Shown here: positions 50,040-62,645 of the stretch, one piece after another
Layout: each line of letters begins with the position of its first letter
Position numbering within the stretch: position 1 is the first letter of the stretch
Notes under the pieces: generated by a model
What the model saw: only the letters and a program-made list of their open reading frames with translations
What the model was told of the DNA's origin: nothing
The model's database searches: none
Source: Lutjanus erythropterus
Lineage: Eukaryota; Chordata; Actinopteri; Lutjaniformes; Lutjanidae
Reading direction: 5' to 3'
Length of the DNA stretch: 64,000 nt
Assembly (NCBI GenBank): GCA_020091685.1
Contig: CM034599.1
Span: 31,907,920 to 31,971,919, forward strand
Translations under genes and position numbers: made by a program

Positions 50040-50272
50040 TTCATCCATAACAGAAAGTTGCTGAAAGGCAGATTTATCACTTTTGGACAGAGCCAGGTGA
50101 TCTGTTTCTCCCTGCTCCTTGTTTTGATGCTAAGCTAAGCTAACTGGCTGCTGGCTGTAGCCATATATTTACTGGACAGATATGAGAGTGATATTGATCT
50201 TGTTATTTAACTCCCAGCAAGAAAGAAAGCAATTAAGCTATTTTCCAAAATGTCGAACCATTGCTTTTAACT
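50040..50272 (+). repeat. Teleost GCTAAGCTAA-type interspersed repeat, copy 3 (right half)
   Basis: ATGCTAAGCTAAGCTAACTG, GGCTGCTGGCTGTAGCCATA, CAGATATGAGAGTGATATTG and TATTTTCCAAAATGTCGAAC, the complementary half of the same family as 48150-48370. Confidence 0.65.
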
Positions 50273-50622
50273 GCCTCCCTGGGCGTACAGCAATAAAAGT
50301 AAAATGGCCATTGAAGACAATAAAAGAAGGACAAAAGTGTAGCACATTTCTAGGTGTGGTGATAATCTAACAGAATCAATAAGAGAATCATCACAAGAAG
50401 ACTTGATGAAAAAAACCTTTTATTCCCTGACAGCCTCATTGAAATGAATCCCATTGTCCATTAAAGCATTTTAAATAAAGTCGTTCTTACTTTTGCCTCA
50501 AAAAAGTTTTTCAGAGATTCGCCATAGTGAAAAAAAGAGTTATCAAAGCAGGGCTTAAAATAAAAGGAAAAGACAAAGGAGGGTTATGTATCTTCAGAAC
50601 TCACAGATCATCTCAAAATCAT

Positions 50623-50654
50623 TCAAAATCACAGATCATCTTCTGTGATTTTGA
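50623..50654. other. Perfect 13-bp hairpin with 6-nt loop
   Basis: TCAAAATCACAGA (50623-50635) and TCTGTGATTTTGA (50642-50654) are exact reverse complements around the loop TCATCT. A direct copy of TCACAGATCATCT lies just upstream (50601-50613). Confidence 0.85.
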
Positions 50655-52779
50655 GTCATTTAATATACTGTCCATTGTTATGGAGAATGAAAGGGGCTTC
50701 AGATTGTCTCTTATTACTTTGAAACTCAAATGAAAATTGAAGCTCTTTGTTTTTACTTTTTTCAACCAGCTTCACGAACCATGTTTGAACTACAGATTGC
50801 TTGCTCACTCCATTTTTCAGCCGTGGCATCTATTTTATGCGGAAGGGTAAGAAAGTCAATTGAAAGTTAATTCCAATGTGTCTGATTAATGGGCACTGGA
50901 GGATGCACTCTAATCTGTGCGCTGTTCAACTGTTCCATTTCAAGCCACACACAGGTAATTATTCCCCGCGTTCTCGTTCAGTAAATGTTTTTGTTGCACC
51001 TTCCTCCCCTCTGGCCCGGGCTGTCTTGTATCCAGGCTTCATCCAAAGGAGAGAGGGTAAAGATTCAAATTCAGTGGAGCTGTCAGCACATGCTGCAGGT
51101 GTTGCTGGAGTCTTGCTTAATTTGCAGGTGGTAAAACTGGACTTTCTGAGTAATGAGCATTGGATGGGCCTGTATCCTACCCTATACACATTAGGTAGTA
51201 GACACTGAAGACTGCATATGTAACAAAAACACAGAAAACGCCTGAAACTTTTCTTCTCCTTATATTCAAATTGGTATGAAATTTCACCTGATGTTCATTT
51301 TCTTTTGCCTTGACAGAGTTTAGTCATTAAAGTTCCCATCAAACAGCCAGCAGAGTGCTTATTGATTACATGTTTCCTGTATAATAGGCAGAAAGAGAGG
51401 GGCTGGTCATGGACATTGACTGGCATTCACAGTAGCTCACAGCGCTGTGTGTTACACCCACTCACATGCAGCTAACGCGTTTCATGGATGTAGGAAGGAG
51501 AGCAGTCATGAGCTTCCCGGCCTAAGAGCTCCCGGTGAGCATGGTCAGACCGGGACCAAAACAGCCTCCAAGACCAGTGGAGACCAGCTTGACAACAGGA
51601 AATAGGCTACAGCTCTTGCTGTGTTTGGCTCCCAGCACCACCGGGCTGAGTCCCTGCTTAATGCTAACAGCAGATAGCTGGGGCTAACCTAACTAAAGTA
51701 AGTTAGTTAACCACTAACTGTGGTTAGTTCAGTTAGCCCCCGGATGCTGGGAGCTCACCCTAGCAAGAAAACCACCACAGTATGACCTGGGTACTGTGTT
51801 CCTTGTTGCTTGTGTTCATCTCAATGACCGGTCATGTAACGCTAACGAGTGCAGGATAAGTTGTTTCCTGAAAAAAACTCTGAAATACAATTAAAGCTTC
51901 CTAAGAATATCTACAAAATAACTTTTCTTGGCATTGTTGGGCCAGATACTGGTTTACAGGTGACATATAGATCAATACATGTACTAAAACACTTAAACAC
52001 TGATTTTGATGTCATGGCAATTTTAACATTGACTATGTTGTAATTATGGCAAAATGAGAAGTGTTCTATGTCAGTGGAACAGCAGTGACATGCTGCAGGC
52101 TGTTACTAGAGAGCCAGCATATGTCATAAAGAATTGTCATAAGCTGGCTAGTGTAACAGTGGTATAACCTGTGGCATGATGCCACATATGCAGGTCAAAT
52201 AGTTGTGAAATACTAATCCATGTGGCATATCACTAAAAATCAGCATATGACACTAAAACAAGACTGACACAACATCATTATGTCAGTGGGGAGTGGCACA
52301 TGCCAGTGGAACTAACCATCTTTGTTGCCCTGAGCACCGACATAGTATAATCAACGACGACATATGTCAATAATAATCAGTCTCTTTGGTATACACTGGT
52401 TAAACACAAGTGACGTACCATTTGAAGAGACATAATCTAGTAGAGCAGCAGCACAGCATGCAAACATTGGAAGAGCACTCAGAATCAGTCTGTGCAACTA
52501 TAACAAGCATGATGTTCTATCAGACGCTTTTCTTTTGTGGCACTGCTGACAGACCATGGGGGCATTCAAATACCCAGACTCCCATGCTTCTTAAGATGCC
52601 AGCAAAAAGATTCTCAATACATAGAATGTCAAATTCAGTTTGCCATAAAATCCAGGGACGTACTACTGCACACGGTCGCATTTTGCAGTATGCAAGACAA
52701 GCATGCGTTTCTGTCTATTCTGACCCAGAATCAATTTTTTGATTTATTAAAACCTTTTTTTTACTTCTTGTGAAAGTGA

Positions 52780-53015
52780 TATCTCAGGAATGCTTGAAGG
52801 GAATTTCTTCAAGTGCCCACTTGAACTCAAAAATGAACTGATTCAATTTTAGTGGTCAAAGGTCACAGATGTCTCACAACCACATTTTGGCCATAATTCA
52901 AGATTTAATGCACTAAAATTACACAGAATTATCTGATAGAGTAAAATGATGAGGTGATGATATTTTAACATCCAAAAGGTCAAAGGTCAACTTCACTGTG
53001 ACATCAGAATATTCA
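52780..53015 (+). repeat. Teleost interspersed repeat (GGTCAAAGGTCA family)
   Basis: GATATCTCAGGAATGCTTGA, AGGGAATTTCTTCAAGTGCC, AGTGGTCAAAGGTCACAGAT and AAAGGTCAACTTCACTGTGA correspond to a familiar teleost repeat with internal GGTCAAAGGTCA motifs. The class is not assigned. Confidence 0.55.
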
Positions 53016-54049
53016 GCTCTGTATCAGTCCTCTGTACTCCTCTGTAAAAATAGTCTCTAAGTGAGGACCGCATGATTCTCGCTGGAAATTATTCACTGGA
53101 ATCAGACTTCCATTTTGCCAAAAAAATACACTTCATACCTTTTATAAAATACCTTCAACGTTCTATATAAAAGTCTTTCAAAGTCTTCACTACACACATT
53201 ATATGAGTCTGGACAGACATGTCTCCACCAACTAATCACCATCAGTCAAGTTGCATTTTGCATCCATAACTGCAAGGCAAATTCTATTTTTTGACTGCTC
53301 TGTTTTATACGACCACTGACAGCTGACTTCTCATTCTTCTCAACCGGCCCCCAGAGGCTAAAAGTGATCAACAACTGCTTCAGTTTGAAATCTTGTTTTA
53401 TCTTGGGACAGTGTATGAGGGGGTGATGTTGATGATGGCCAGAACTTCACAAATCTCCGTTGCCTCTGTTGCCTGGTGGAGATCTGTGCTTTCTTCTGGT
53501 TCCCTCTAATTTGATGCTTCCGTTTGTGATAGATTTATGAGCAGGAGGGTCAAAGGTCAAGGTGCAATGTTATGACAAATGTCCCACTTTTATACATTAT
53601 GCATGCAACAGTATGTACTGTGTAAGGGTATAGCTGCAGTACGCACTAAAAGTAAAAAGAAGAAGTCTGCAATTTGGAGCTTATGACACGCACCTCAGCA
53701 CATATGATAGAGACCTGAAGGTCTCAGGTTGCCTCAGTGTGATTGTTTCATGCACACCTGACTTTGAATAGAACCATTCTTGCCTGTCCAAACAAAGGAA
53801 ACTATCCAGATTAAATGAACCGACCAGGTCAGATATAAGCATGCCTTTGGTGTCTTCACGCCACCTGCACTGCAAAATGCTGATATGAGGAGGAAAGAGA
53901 ACTGGATGAACAAAAGTGAAAATCAGATTTCTGTGTGTGCGCCAAAATGCGAAACTGAAGGAGCTAATCTGTGGATTAACAGCTGTGCTTGGTGTGAAAA
54001 TGTGCATCTTATGTTGTCTAGAATGGAGTTCAGTTCAGTTCACATCCTC

Positions 54050-54213
54050 CGGGGCGTCCTGGCTCAGCTCTCCAACACAGCCATGTCTTTTTCACCAGTT
54101 TGCTAATCCTGTCTGCATCCCTGCCCTTGATGTTTCCCTCCCCGGCACTCTACCGCGAAGAACAGAGCGCTGGCCAACCCTGATGGGTAGAACATGTTGA
54201 GCCTCTTGAAGGG
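54050..54213 (-). pseudogene. LINE reverse-transcriptase C-terminal relic
   Basis: Minus-strand frames give LNMFYPSGLASALFFAVECR, then after a one-base frameshift near 54130-54137, IKGRDADRISKLVKKT. This resembles the FYQSVVASALFFAVVCWG ... RDANRLNKLIKKAG segment that follows the catalytic core in fish L2-like LINE reverse transcriptases. Flanking sequence quickly loses similarity. It is a dead fragment. Confidence 0.55.
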
Positions 54214-55827
54214 GAGTTTATGTGGAGGACTGCACCAGCTTGATGGACATTGGAGTGAGTGACCTGAATTCTATTTCATTCAATCCATAATATCCCCAAA
54301 TTTGTTTTGCAAATGCTATTTACTGATCTTTTTTTTTTTTTTTTACAAGGTGATCCAACTGAAGTGGAAGTTAAAACTGCCCTCTGGGGGAAGGATTTGA
54401 CTGGTTTTCCAAAAATCTCTGTTACACTCTGCTTGTGCCTGGTTCACATCGCTAACCTCCCTGGCTCTTTCCATTAATCTCACAGCCTGCTTTTATTGCA
54501 CGAAGCTTGAGCAGCCAAACCAGACTTTAATGGAGAACATGAGCATAAATGACTTTATAAACCCAATAAAATAAGGTTAGCATTTTGCCACGGACATTAT
54601 GGGAGTTCATTTTCTATTTGGATAAAATCATACAGTGCTGCAGTATCAACACAGTTACAAGGTATTTATAGCTTGCCACTAACTCAATTTCCTTGAGTTG
54701 TTACCCTCTAAATGCTGCTGCAGTGTGTGTTGATAACTCTCTCACTGCAATTCGTCACACCAGGACACAAAGGCATCAAAAACACATTCATAATAAGCTT
54801 ACTCTCCATACTAAACCAATATGGATCACTGTGATGCCTGCCTAGAACATGACATCGAGTTGAATCATTAGCAGCGTTTTTATCATATGCACATATTTTG
54901 CCCATGCTGAAAAACTGTAGAAAACCTCAAATGACCCTCTAGCATGCAGGAGAGATCACTGCCAAGGCTCTGCTACCTCTGTGGAGAAGTGCAGGATGTT
55001 CAGAGAACAATTGTTTGGCGTTACGCTATAAGCAAACTTCAGTACTTTAGAAGCAGAGCAGTAAATAATGTAGGCTTTCAAACTTAAAAGAAATGCCTCT
55101 TAATCTGTGATAGTTTTCCCCCGTTTAGCAAATGTAGCATTTATCTCGGCATGAATAGCTTAGTTAGAATTAGATTACCTTAAAATGTTTCTCTTGAATT
55201 AAAGCTTGATTCCGTTTGGTGTGTAGCACTCTGGATAAGAGTTTCATGTATCATGGGGAGATAACCACCATTTGAAAATAATTAGATCTTCACTCAGAGT
55301 GATTGCTCGCATGAAAAAAGAACATTATGGATAAGCAGAGGCTGGGCCAGAGGTGAGACACAAGATGACTACCAATGATGCAGCCGCATCTCTTTCTGGC
55401 TGGATGTCTTGCAGCTACTGTGTAGGAGGGGTGGGGAGACTTTTACAGGTCTAGGAGTCTGTTATCTCATAATCTGTACATGGCTGCAGGCTATTCAGAG
55501 TTACAAATAGCAGCTTTTTATTGATGTCTCGGCAGTTCTATCCCCACCTCCCCCAGGCCACATGTCGAGGTGTCCTTGGTTGTTACCTGGTTGTTACCCC
55601 CGCCAGGGCATTCCCAAATTGCCAGTCTCATGCCTGGATAAATGAGGAGGGTTGCATCAGGAAGGGCAACCAGCAAATAAAGCCTACACCGAATAAATAT
55701 GTGGATATACCAGGTTGGGTGGTCTGACAGTGAACAGATGATTCACCATGGCAGACGCTAAAAGGAGCAGCTGAAAGACCAAATAACTTCACTTATTACA
55801 CTGAATATTGTAACCATTGTATAACAT

Positions 55828-56710
55828 ACACTTTATTCAATAACACTGCATAGGACTGCCATGATACTGTTATAACTATGTCATGACACTTGTCATGAAC
55901 ATGGAGTCTTTGTCATTTTTAATGTAAAGTTGACATTTGAGATGTTGTTTGTTAAGACAACTTGACCTTAACCAAGCCAAAAATGTCCGTAATCTACTAA
56001 AAGGACATTTTAACTGGTGATGGAATCATCTCAATATAATACTGATGCCTCTATATGACCTACATAAGCAAATGAGACTATCTGCAAGAAGATTGGCTAT
56101 TTCTATATCATTATTCATATTGCCTGCCACTGAGATGGATTATCCTTAACATCAGATGAAATGAGCCTGTATTTACCTTTTTCCAGGCAAAGTAACAGAG
56201 TCCAAAAAGAAAAAAAAAAAAAGCATCTCAGTACTGTAACCTCAAGTACCTTTCAAATTGACCACCGTTGGTCTCGGAGGCTGTATTGCCCGTACATGGT
56301 CACTGAGATATCCAGCCAGTATGAGCTCACTGGCTGCATAGACGGCAGGACCCGGGCAAAAGAGGCAAGCAACCAGTACTGTACATGCTCGACTTTCAAC
56401 AAGATGACAGGGAAATGAGATGTGTCACTCATAGCTACTTGCATCATCAGCTTTGGGGGAAAAGTGTTCAATTCAGAATGTTTTATAGTATAGTACATGT
56501 ATACACTATAATGGTGACAACTAACGTGAAAACCAACTGCATATGTTATTTTACGACATCAACTGTTATGACAAAGACTCTGACAGGTTATGTTCTCTTG
56601 GTTCATGTCAACTTGTCATAACTCAAACAATGTCAACTTGGAATAAAAAATGACATAAATGACCAAATGACACTGGTATATCAGTCATGACAGTCCTTCA
56701 GATAAAGTGT
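55828..56710. mobile_element. Inverted-repeat DNA element (ACACTTTATT type), about 0.9 kb
   Basis: Left end ACACTTTATTCAATAACACT, right end (reverse complement) ACACTTTATCTGAAGGACTG, both followed by sequence resembling TGTCATGA(C)A. The interior holds multiple TGTCATGAC/TTGTCAT motifs facing each other, making the element largely palindromic, as in a common fish non-autonomous element. Confidence 0.65.
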
Positions 56711-58208
56711 TAGTGGTTTATTCTTGTCAGAAACCAGGGTTTATAACTGAGGTTTAACACATAATTCACAAATTTCCCAAATGTCCTTTTGTGTTTTAAG
56801 TTTCCCTGGTCTTGAGAGCACCTACGAGGTCAAAAACAGCGCAATAATAAGCATGTCAGTAATAATTAAGTGGCACACCGTAGTACACATTAACGGTGTC
56901 AAGAATCCCTGGAGTTTTTGCTTTTGCCACTTCCTGTTCAGACCAGGTCAAACGTGTACGGTGCACTCGTGCTCTGTGCTATTTTTGTGACCCTGCCAAG
57001 TGATGCAGTATGAATAATTTGACTTTATTATGAAAGCCCTCAAGCAGAACAAAATATTTGAACTACATTTGACACATTAACTATATAAAAATAAATGTGT
57101 GCGCATTGATGGGGACTGTCTATAAATGTCAGGGATGGTTGGTGTTCACTTCTTTGTGATCTGCAGCCAGTTGGCTCGTCACTTAATACCAATAAACCTT
57201 TTATTTCTTTGGCCAGTGGATCTTTTTGGACCAGAAAGACGAGGTAACCAAATGTGTTATCTCCTCCTGAGCTAACTTAAGGTGCTACCGCATTCGCTTG
57301 AGGTGATGCTGCACCTCCCACACAAGGACTTCGGTTTCCTTTTTAGAGGAGCTTTGTGACAGATCTGCTCTGCACTGTCTTCTTCTCTGTAAGGAAATTG
57401 TCAGAACACAGTGATGCAGAGACATTTTGATGTGTATTGTATTTGCTGCTAATCCTGTGCACCCACACTGTGCACAGCTGACTGAGTTTTGCACTGTGCA
57501 CCAAAATAAATGTCCTACATGTTGGCATTAACTGCCTGTTCTTTACATTGAATAGGCTTTCCATGTTGTAAATTGCTGTTAAGTATATCCAGGACCATAA
57601 ATGAGCTCTTTCCTCAGTACTAAAATTACCATTTTTCCTGTCTATAACACACAAAGAGGTCCAATCCTAATGTTTATAATATATCTTTTCTTGAATGTAT
57701 TTAGCACTCTAAACTGCTGAAGCACACTTGGGACAAAAATAACGGTAGATGTGGAACTAAAACGAATTACCCTGAAGCTCTACTGTGGTGCAAAATCAGA
57801 ATAAGCAATACTGAACTCACTACTACTGAACCACCTGCTTTAAAATCCTTTGTGGGTTTCCTACAAAACGACAATGGTGATATTATACTCAAGGACTTTT
57901 CTGCTAATGCATGTTTGACAGTGCAAAAGTAGATTACTCATAACTGTTGCATCACAAAACTTAAAAGATGCCAAGAAATGGTGCAAAGGTCAAGGTCCTT
58001 ACTGGCAATAACTGTAACAAATAATCCTATGACTGTACTTAAGCTAAAAAAAATGGACAAAAACTTGTCAAAATATCCTTTAAAAGCACTAGGTTTGCTG
58101 GTTTGCTAAAATTTGAAGCAAACATTTTATCATCTAAAAGTATATTTATAGCTGAGAGGAAAGAAAATAAATATCTAATGTCAAAAGTGACACTGAGTTC
58201 AGGCATTA

Positions 58209-58585
58209 TTTAAAGAACCAGTACGTAAGACTTGCATCTAGAGGTGAGGTCATAGATTGCAACCAACAGATTCCTGCTTGCCTCACCCTCCCCTTACAAG
58301 CAAGTAGAGTCTACAGTGGCAGTGAAGCTTGTGAAAAACACACAAGGCTGTATTTAGAGGAAGTGTTCATTCTGGGCGACTGTAGACACATGGTGGTTCA
58401 ACATCGCAGCTTCTGTGTAAGAGGACCCGCCCTCTGTAGATATAAACAGCTCATTCCAATGAATAAAAACACAATAATTCTTATTTTCAGCGATTATACA
58501 CTAATAAAAACATACTTATGAATATTATATTCTATCTTTGTCTCTGTCATATTCTGCTAATAGATGCCACTAACTCATTTAAAAG
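58209..58585 (+). repeat. Teleost interspersed repeat (TTTAAAGGAGCAGTGTG family), copy 2
   Basis: Starts TTTAAAGAACCAGTACGTAA, carries GATTGCAACCAACAGATTCC, AGAGGACCCGCCCTCTGTAG, TATAAACAGCTCATTCCAAT and TATTTTCAGCGATTATACAC, and ends TAACTCATTTAAAAGG. It is better preserved than the copy at 22915-23265. Confidence 0.75.
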
Positions 58586-58903
58586 GTGAAAACTGCTCGC
58601 TGAGGCAGACAACATGTGTGCTGGCAGTCTGATCCACTTTGTTGTCATTGTGCATACATAGAGTGTCACCATAATAACACACATATGATCTGTACTAAAG
58701 ACAAAACACAACTAACACATGATCATCCCTGTATCACATGATTTAATGATGATCGTAACCCATGAATATTGCTACTAAGGTACTATCACATGTGCATTTG
58801 AGATTTGAATCTAAAGTTGTACAGCTGTGAGCTGTCGCACAGCTGGCAGCAAGTGCTGTCAACTGAATTGTCTCTTGTTACTTGAAAAGTGATAATCCAA
58901 TAT

Positions 58904-59190
58904 AGCTAACATTAACTAATTCACAAATTAATGCTATAGTTAGCATTAAGTAATGTATTAATTAATGGCAGGGTTAGCATTAACTACTGTATGAATTAAT
59001 GCTGTAGTTACCATTAATAAATGTATGCACTGATGGCATAGATAATGTTGACTAACTTGATTGCAACAAACATTAGTTACCAATTAATTAATGTTAATAC
59101 TAATTGAGCATAATTAATGCATGCATTAATGGCATAGTTAACATTAACAAATGTAATGGCAAGGTTAAAATTAACCAATATATGAATAAT
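58904..59190 (+). repeat. Degenerate AT-rich minisatellite, about 35-40 bp unit
   Basis: Seven or so diverged copies of a unit like AATTAATGGCATAGTTAGCA followed by TTAACTAATGTATG. Units drift in length and sequence from left to right. Confidence 0.75.
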
Positions 59191-61146
59191 GTTTGACATG
59201 AGCACCATTAGTAAGTGATTACTTGATGCATTTACTGACTATTAATTCAATGCTTATTAAATATTAATGAACCTCTATCTAATGTCTGCCCAACTAGTCT
59301 CTCCCTAACATTTCATCTCATTTTATTTTGTTGATGAAAGAGTCAAAAAAATGTATCACAGTTTTTTTTTTTATCATTTAAGTTACGTTTTATTTAGTTA
59401 TCGTTTCGTCTTTGTCAGTGAAAAAATGTTGCTGAAGAAAACTGTGATGAAATACAGAATTAACACTGTGAGCTAATAGATGCTAAAGGCTCCATAGAGC
59501 TGGGATGAATCACAAGCTAACTACAAGCGACCCCTTTCACAACACATTGAGTCATTTCATCCATTGTTAACATCAAAATATTTAGTAGTGCATATTTATT
59601 TGACTTCACTGCACCCCTAGAAAGTGTGAACACATAAAAGTTATTTAGTTACAGTTTGAAAATGTCCCTACGGGGAGCTGAGCAGTGTGAGCTGTGCTTC
59701 CTGAGGTGAAATCTCTCAGTACACTGTGGCAGGCCACAGCTGGACAACAGTGCTCTACCTGTCTATAAACGCCTGTCCCCAGCAGACCCCCGAAAGTCAC
59801 CAAGGTAGCAATTGAAACAGCAGTCGGATGCCCTCTCAAGCTGATTGAGTAAAGCTCATTATCTTCAGCTGTCACAATGAATCCATTTCATCAGCGCTGC
59901 AGCTCTCTATATCAACTGTCGCAACTCATCTCATCCAATTGAATTTCACCCAGGCCCCCCCTTTTTTTTTTATCGCTGACAACCTTGATGTCGCCGCAGT
60001 CTCTTTTAAGCAGATTAACTTAACATTCTCATGAAACCTGTTATGTCCTCCTCTCTGTGGCCAGTGTTGATTGACTGACTGTATGGAGTGAATAACATCG
60101 ACAACCTAACGAATATGACCTTCATTCAAAGCATAAATAACTCTGAAGTCATACTACTCAGGGCACTCATGTTATATAGAAAAACTGTAAATACATACAG
60201 CTATAGCGATAGCTATTTTTGTTATTGGCTGTACAATATATCACAGTGCATGAGAAAGTATATCTTCCATTGTCCTTTTTCCCCGAAAGTCACATCCATC
60301 CATCCAACCACACTGTGGATTTGTTTGAACTTAAAAAAAAAAGTTAAGCTTCCAGGTTGCCTTCACATTTTAAGTTGATTAAATTTGGTATTTTTGCATT
60401 GATTCAAAACCTTTCTAGTCAACATGCTTGAGAAAACATTCAGTAAGCTTAAGATATGAAGTTGAACCAACAATACATTCATTCTACTGATCATTTCAAG
60501 TTAAAAGACTTCAAATCACACCAAAATATGTCATCCACTTTTATGGAAACATGGTATGTTGAAATACAAAAACACCACAGCTACTGTGTCCTCCTTTGAA
60601 ATTTCTGTTCTGAGCTGGAATAATTATTTTAGTTTGTTTATTTCACTTTAATTAATGCAGAATATTCCCAGAATGAGTAAGTGTCTGATTATGAGTCATA
60701 CAAAATCATTAATAATCTTGTAGAAGGCATAAATGTTAAAATGTGGGATATGTTAATCAAGTCTGACAGGCAGTGAGGCAGGCAGTCACTTAACTCTTAA
60801 GTAAGTCCAGCGTGTGTATTTTCAGAGCAATGGGCTTTTGTTTTCAGGATAGGAGGCTTACCTTTATATTGATGGACAATTAACAGTTATGAACAGCTGA
60901 TAAACCTACAGTGGATGACTTGTTATTGTCAGTTTACAATGTTGCGCACTTCTGCAGTGTTCCTGCAGCCAGCCAGAGCTTCCCCGAGTCTGGGGAGGAG
61001 GGGATGGGGGGCAACACCTCGCTTCAACTATAAATCAAATATTAAACAGGATTTCAACCTATTTAATATACAGTCTGGCTCCAGCTCTATTCATTCAACT
61101 CTTTGCACTGCAGTGCTCATTTTTTTTCATGTGCAATTGCCACATA

Positions 61147-62266
61147 CACCGATCAGGCATAACATTATGACCACCTCCCTAATATTGTTTCCTTATTGTG
61201 TCCTTTTGCTGCCAAAACAGCCCTGACCCATCGAGGCATGGACTCCACTAGACCCCTGAAGGTGTACTGTGGTATCTGGCACCAAGATGTTAGCAGCAGA
61301 TCCTTTAAGTCTGGATTGGACTGCACATCCCACAGACACTTGATTGGATTGAGATCCGGGGACTTTGGAGACCAAATCAACACCTCAAACTCGTTGTGCT
61401 CTTCAAACCATTCCTGAACAATTTTTGCATGTGGCCACAGCCATCAGGGAATACCGTTTCCATGAAAGGGTGTACATGGTCTGCAACAACGCTTACGTAG
61501 GTGGTACGTGTGAAAGTAACATCTGCATGGATGGCAGGACCCAAGGTTTCCCAGCAAAACATTACCCAAAGCATCACACTGCCTCCGCCAGTTTTCCTTC
61601 TTCACATAGTGTATCTTGGTGCCATGTGTTCCCCAGGTAAATGACGTACACGCACCCGGTCATCCATGTGATGTAAAAGAAAACGTGATTCATCAGACCA
61701 GGCCACCTTCTTCCATTGCTCTGTGGTCCAGTTCTGATGCTCACGTGCCCATTGTTGGTGCTTTTGGCAGTGCACAGGGTCAGCATGGGCACCCTGACTG
61801 CTCTTTGGCTATGCAGCCCCATACACAACAAACTGCGATGCACTGTGTATTCTGACACATTTCTATCAGAACCAGCATTAATTTCTTCAGCAATTTGAGC
61901 AACAGTAGCTTGTCTGTTGTATCAGACCACACGGGCCAGCCTTCGCTCCCCACATGCATTAATGAGCCTTGGCTATCCATGATCCTGTCGTTGGTTCACC
62001 ACTGTTCCTTCCTTGGACCATTTTTGAAAGATACTGACCACTGCAGACCGGGTTGCTCTGACCCAGTTGTCTAGCCATCACAATTTGGCCCTTGTCAAAC
62101 TCGCTCGAAACCTTATGCTTGCCCGTTTTTCCTGCTTCTAACACATCGACTTTGAGGACAAAATGCATATGTATATATCCCACCCACTAACAGGTGCTGT
62201 GATGAAGAGATAATCAGTGTTATTCACTTTACCTGTCAGTGGTCATAATGTTAGGCCTGATCGGTG
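61147..62266 (-). mobile_element. Tc1/mariner-like transposon, near full length, inactive
   Basis: Terminal inverted repeats CACCGATCAGGC then TAACATTATGACCAC match at 27 of the first 28 bases (61147-61174 and the complement of 62239-62266). They are flanked by TA at 61145-61146 and 62267-62268, the Tc1/mariner target duplication. The length of about 1.1 kb and the minus-strand transposase content fit a widespread fish family. Internal deletions and frameshifts make it non-autonomous. Confidence 0.88.
61165..62183 (-). pseudogene. Broken Tc1-like transposase
   Basis: The minus strand reads in order through pieces of one transposase in different frames. A helix-turn-helix start (SEFDKGQIVMARQLGQS) lies near 62183-62050. 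A DDE-domain part lies around 61858-61377, including the residue that reads GLMNHVFFYITWM where WSDESRF-like sequence is expected. The C-terminal SPDLNPIKCLWDV motif lies near 61360. Frameshifts and deletions separate the parts, so no intact product is possible. Confidence 0.8.
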
Positions 62267-62337
62267 TATTGCTCCCTTTAGTTAATGAGAAAAGATTAGT
62301 TTAGCTACTAAATTCCTGTGTGATTTTTTTGCAGTGC

Positions 62338-62645
62338 ATCCACCCATCCATCCATCTATCCATTTTTTCTTGCTTATGCTGGGTAATAGAGGCAACTAAC
62401 CAAGCATAACCAAGCTGACATTCTGGGGTTTCGCCTGATGTCTCCAAGTTGCTAGAGATACATTATGTCTCCAGCGTGTTCTGGGTCTTCCTGGGGTCTC
62501 TGTGCAAATTGATGTTCCCAGAGTGTCACCACACTAGAGCATCCAGAAGGCATCTTAATCAGATGCACAAGTGTTGTATTTTCATGCAAAAGAGCAGCAG
62601 CGCTTCTTTGAACAATTCTGTTCTAACTGAGTTCCTCCCACATAG
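62338..62645 (-). mobile_element. Non-LTR retrotransposon 3'-end-like fragment
   Basis: CCACCCATCCATCCATCTAT at the left, then TATGTCTCCAGCGTGTTCTG, GGTCTTCCTGGGGTCTCTGT and CATCCAGAAGGCATCTTAAT. This resembles, in reverse, the 3' part and (GGAT)n tail of an abundant teleost LINE family. The family name is not certain. Confidence 0.5.

Larger units (their letters stand above)
60308..62338. mobile_element. ACTGTAAAAA-type element, copy 3, split by a Tc1-like insertion
   Basis: The left end and interior (GAACTTAAAAAAAAAAGTTA, ATTGATTCAAAACCTTTCTA, GTCAACATGCTTGAGAAAAC, AAGTTGAACC) align with copy 1 at 12387. The matching right end (AATGAGAAAAGATTAGTTTA ... TGATTTTTTTGCAGTGCA) appears only after the Tc1-like element at 61147-62266. 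The centre, about 60510-61140, is too diverged to align by eye. Confidence 0.55.

Noticed and set aside
55200..55260. Possible SINE tail (TGTAGCACTCTGGATAAGAG)
   Set aside because: Resembles the conserved fish SINE tail, but no tRNA-like head or other end could be found, so it is too little to call.
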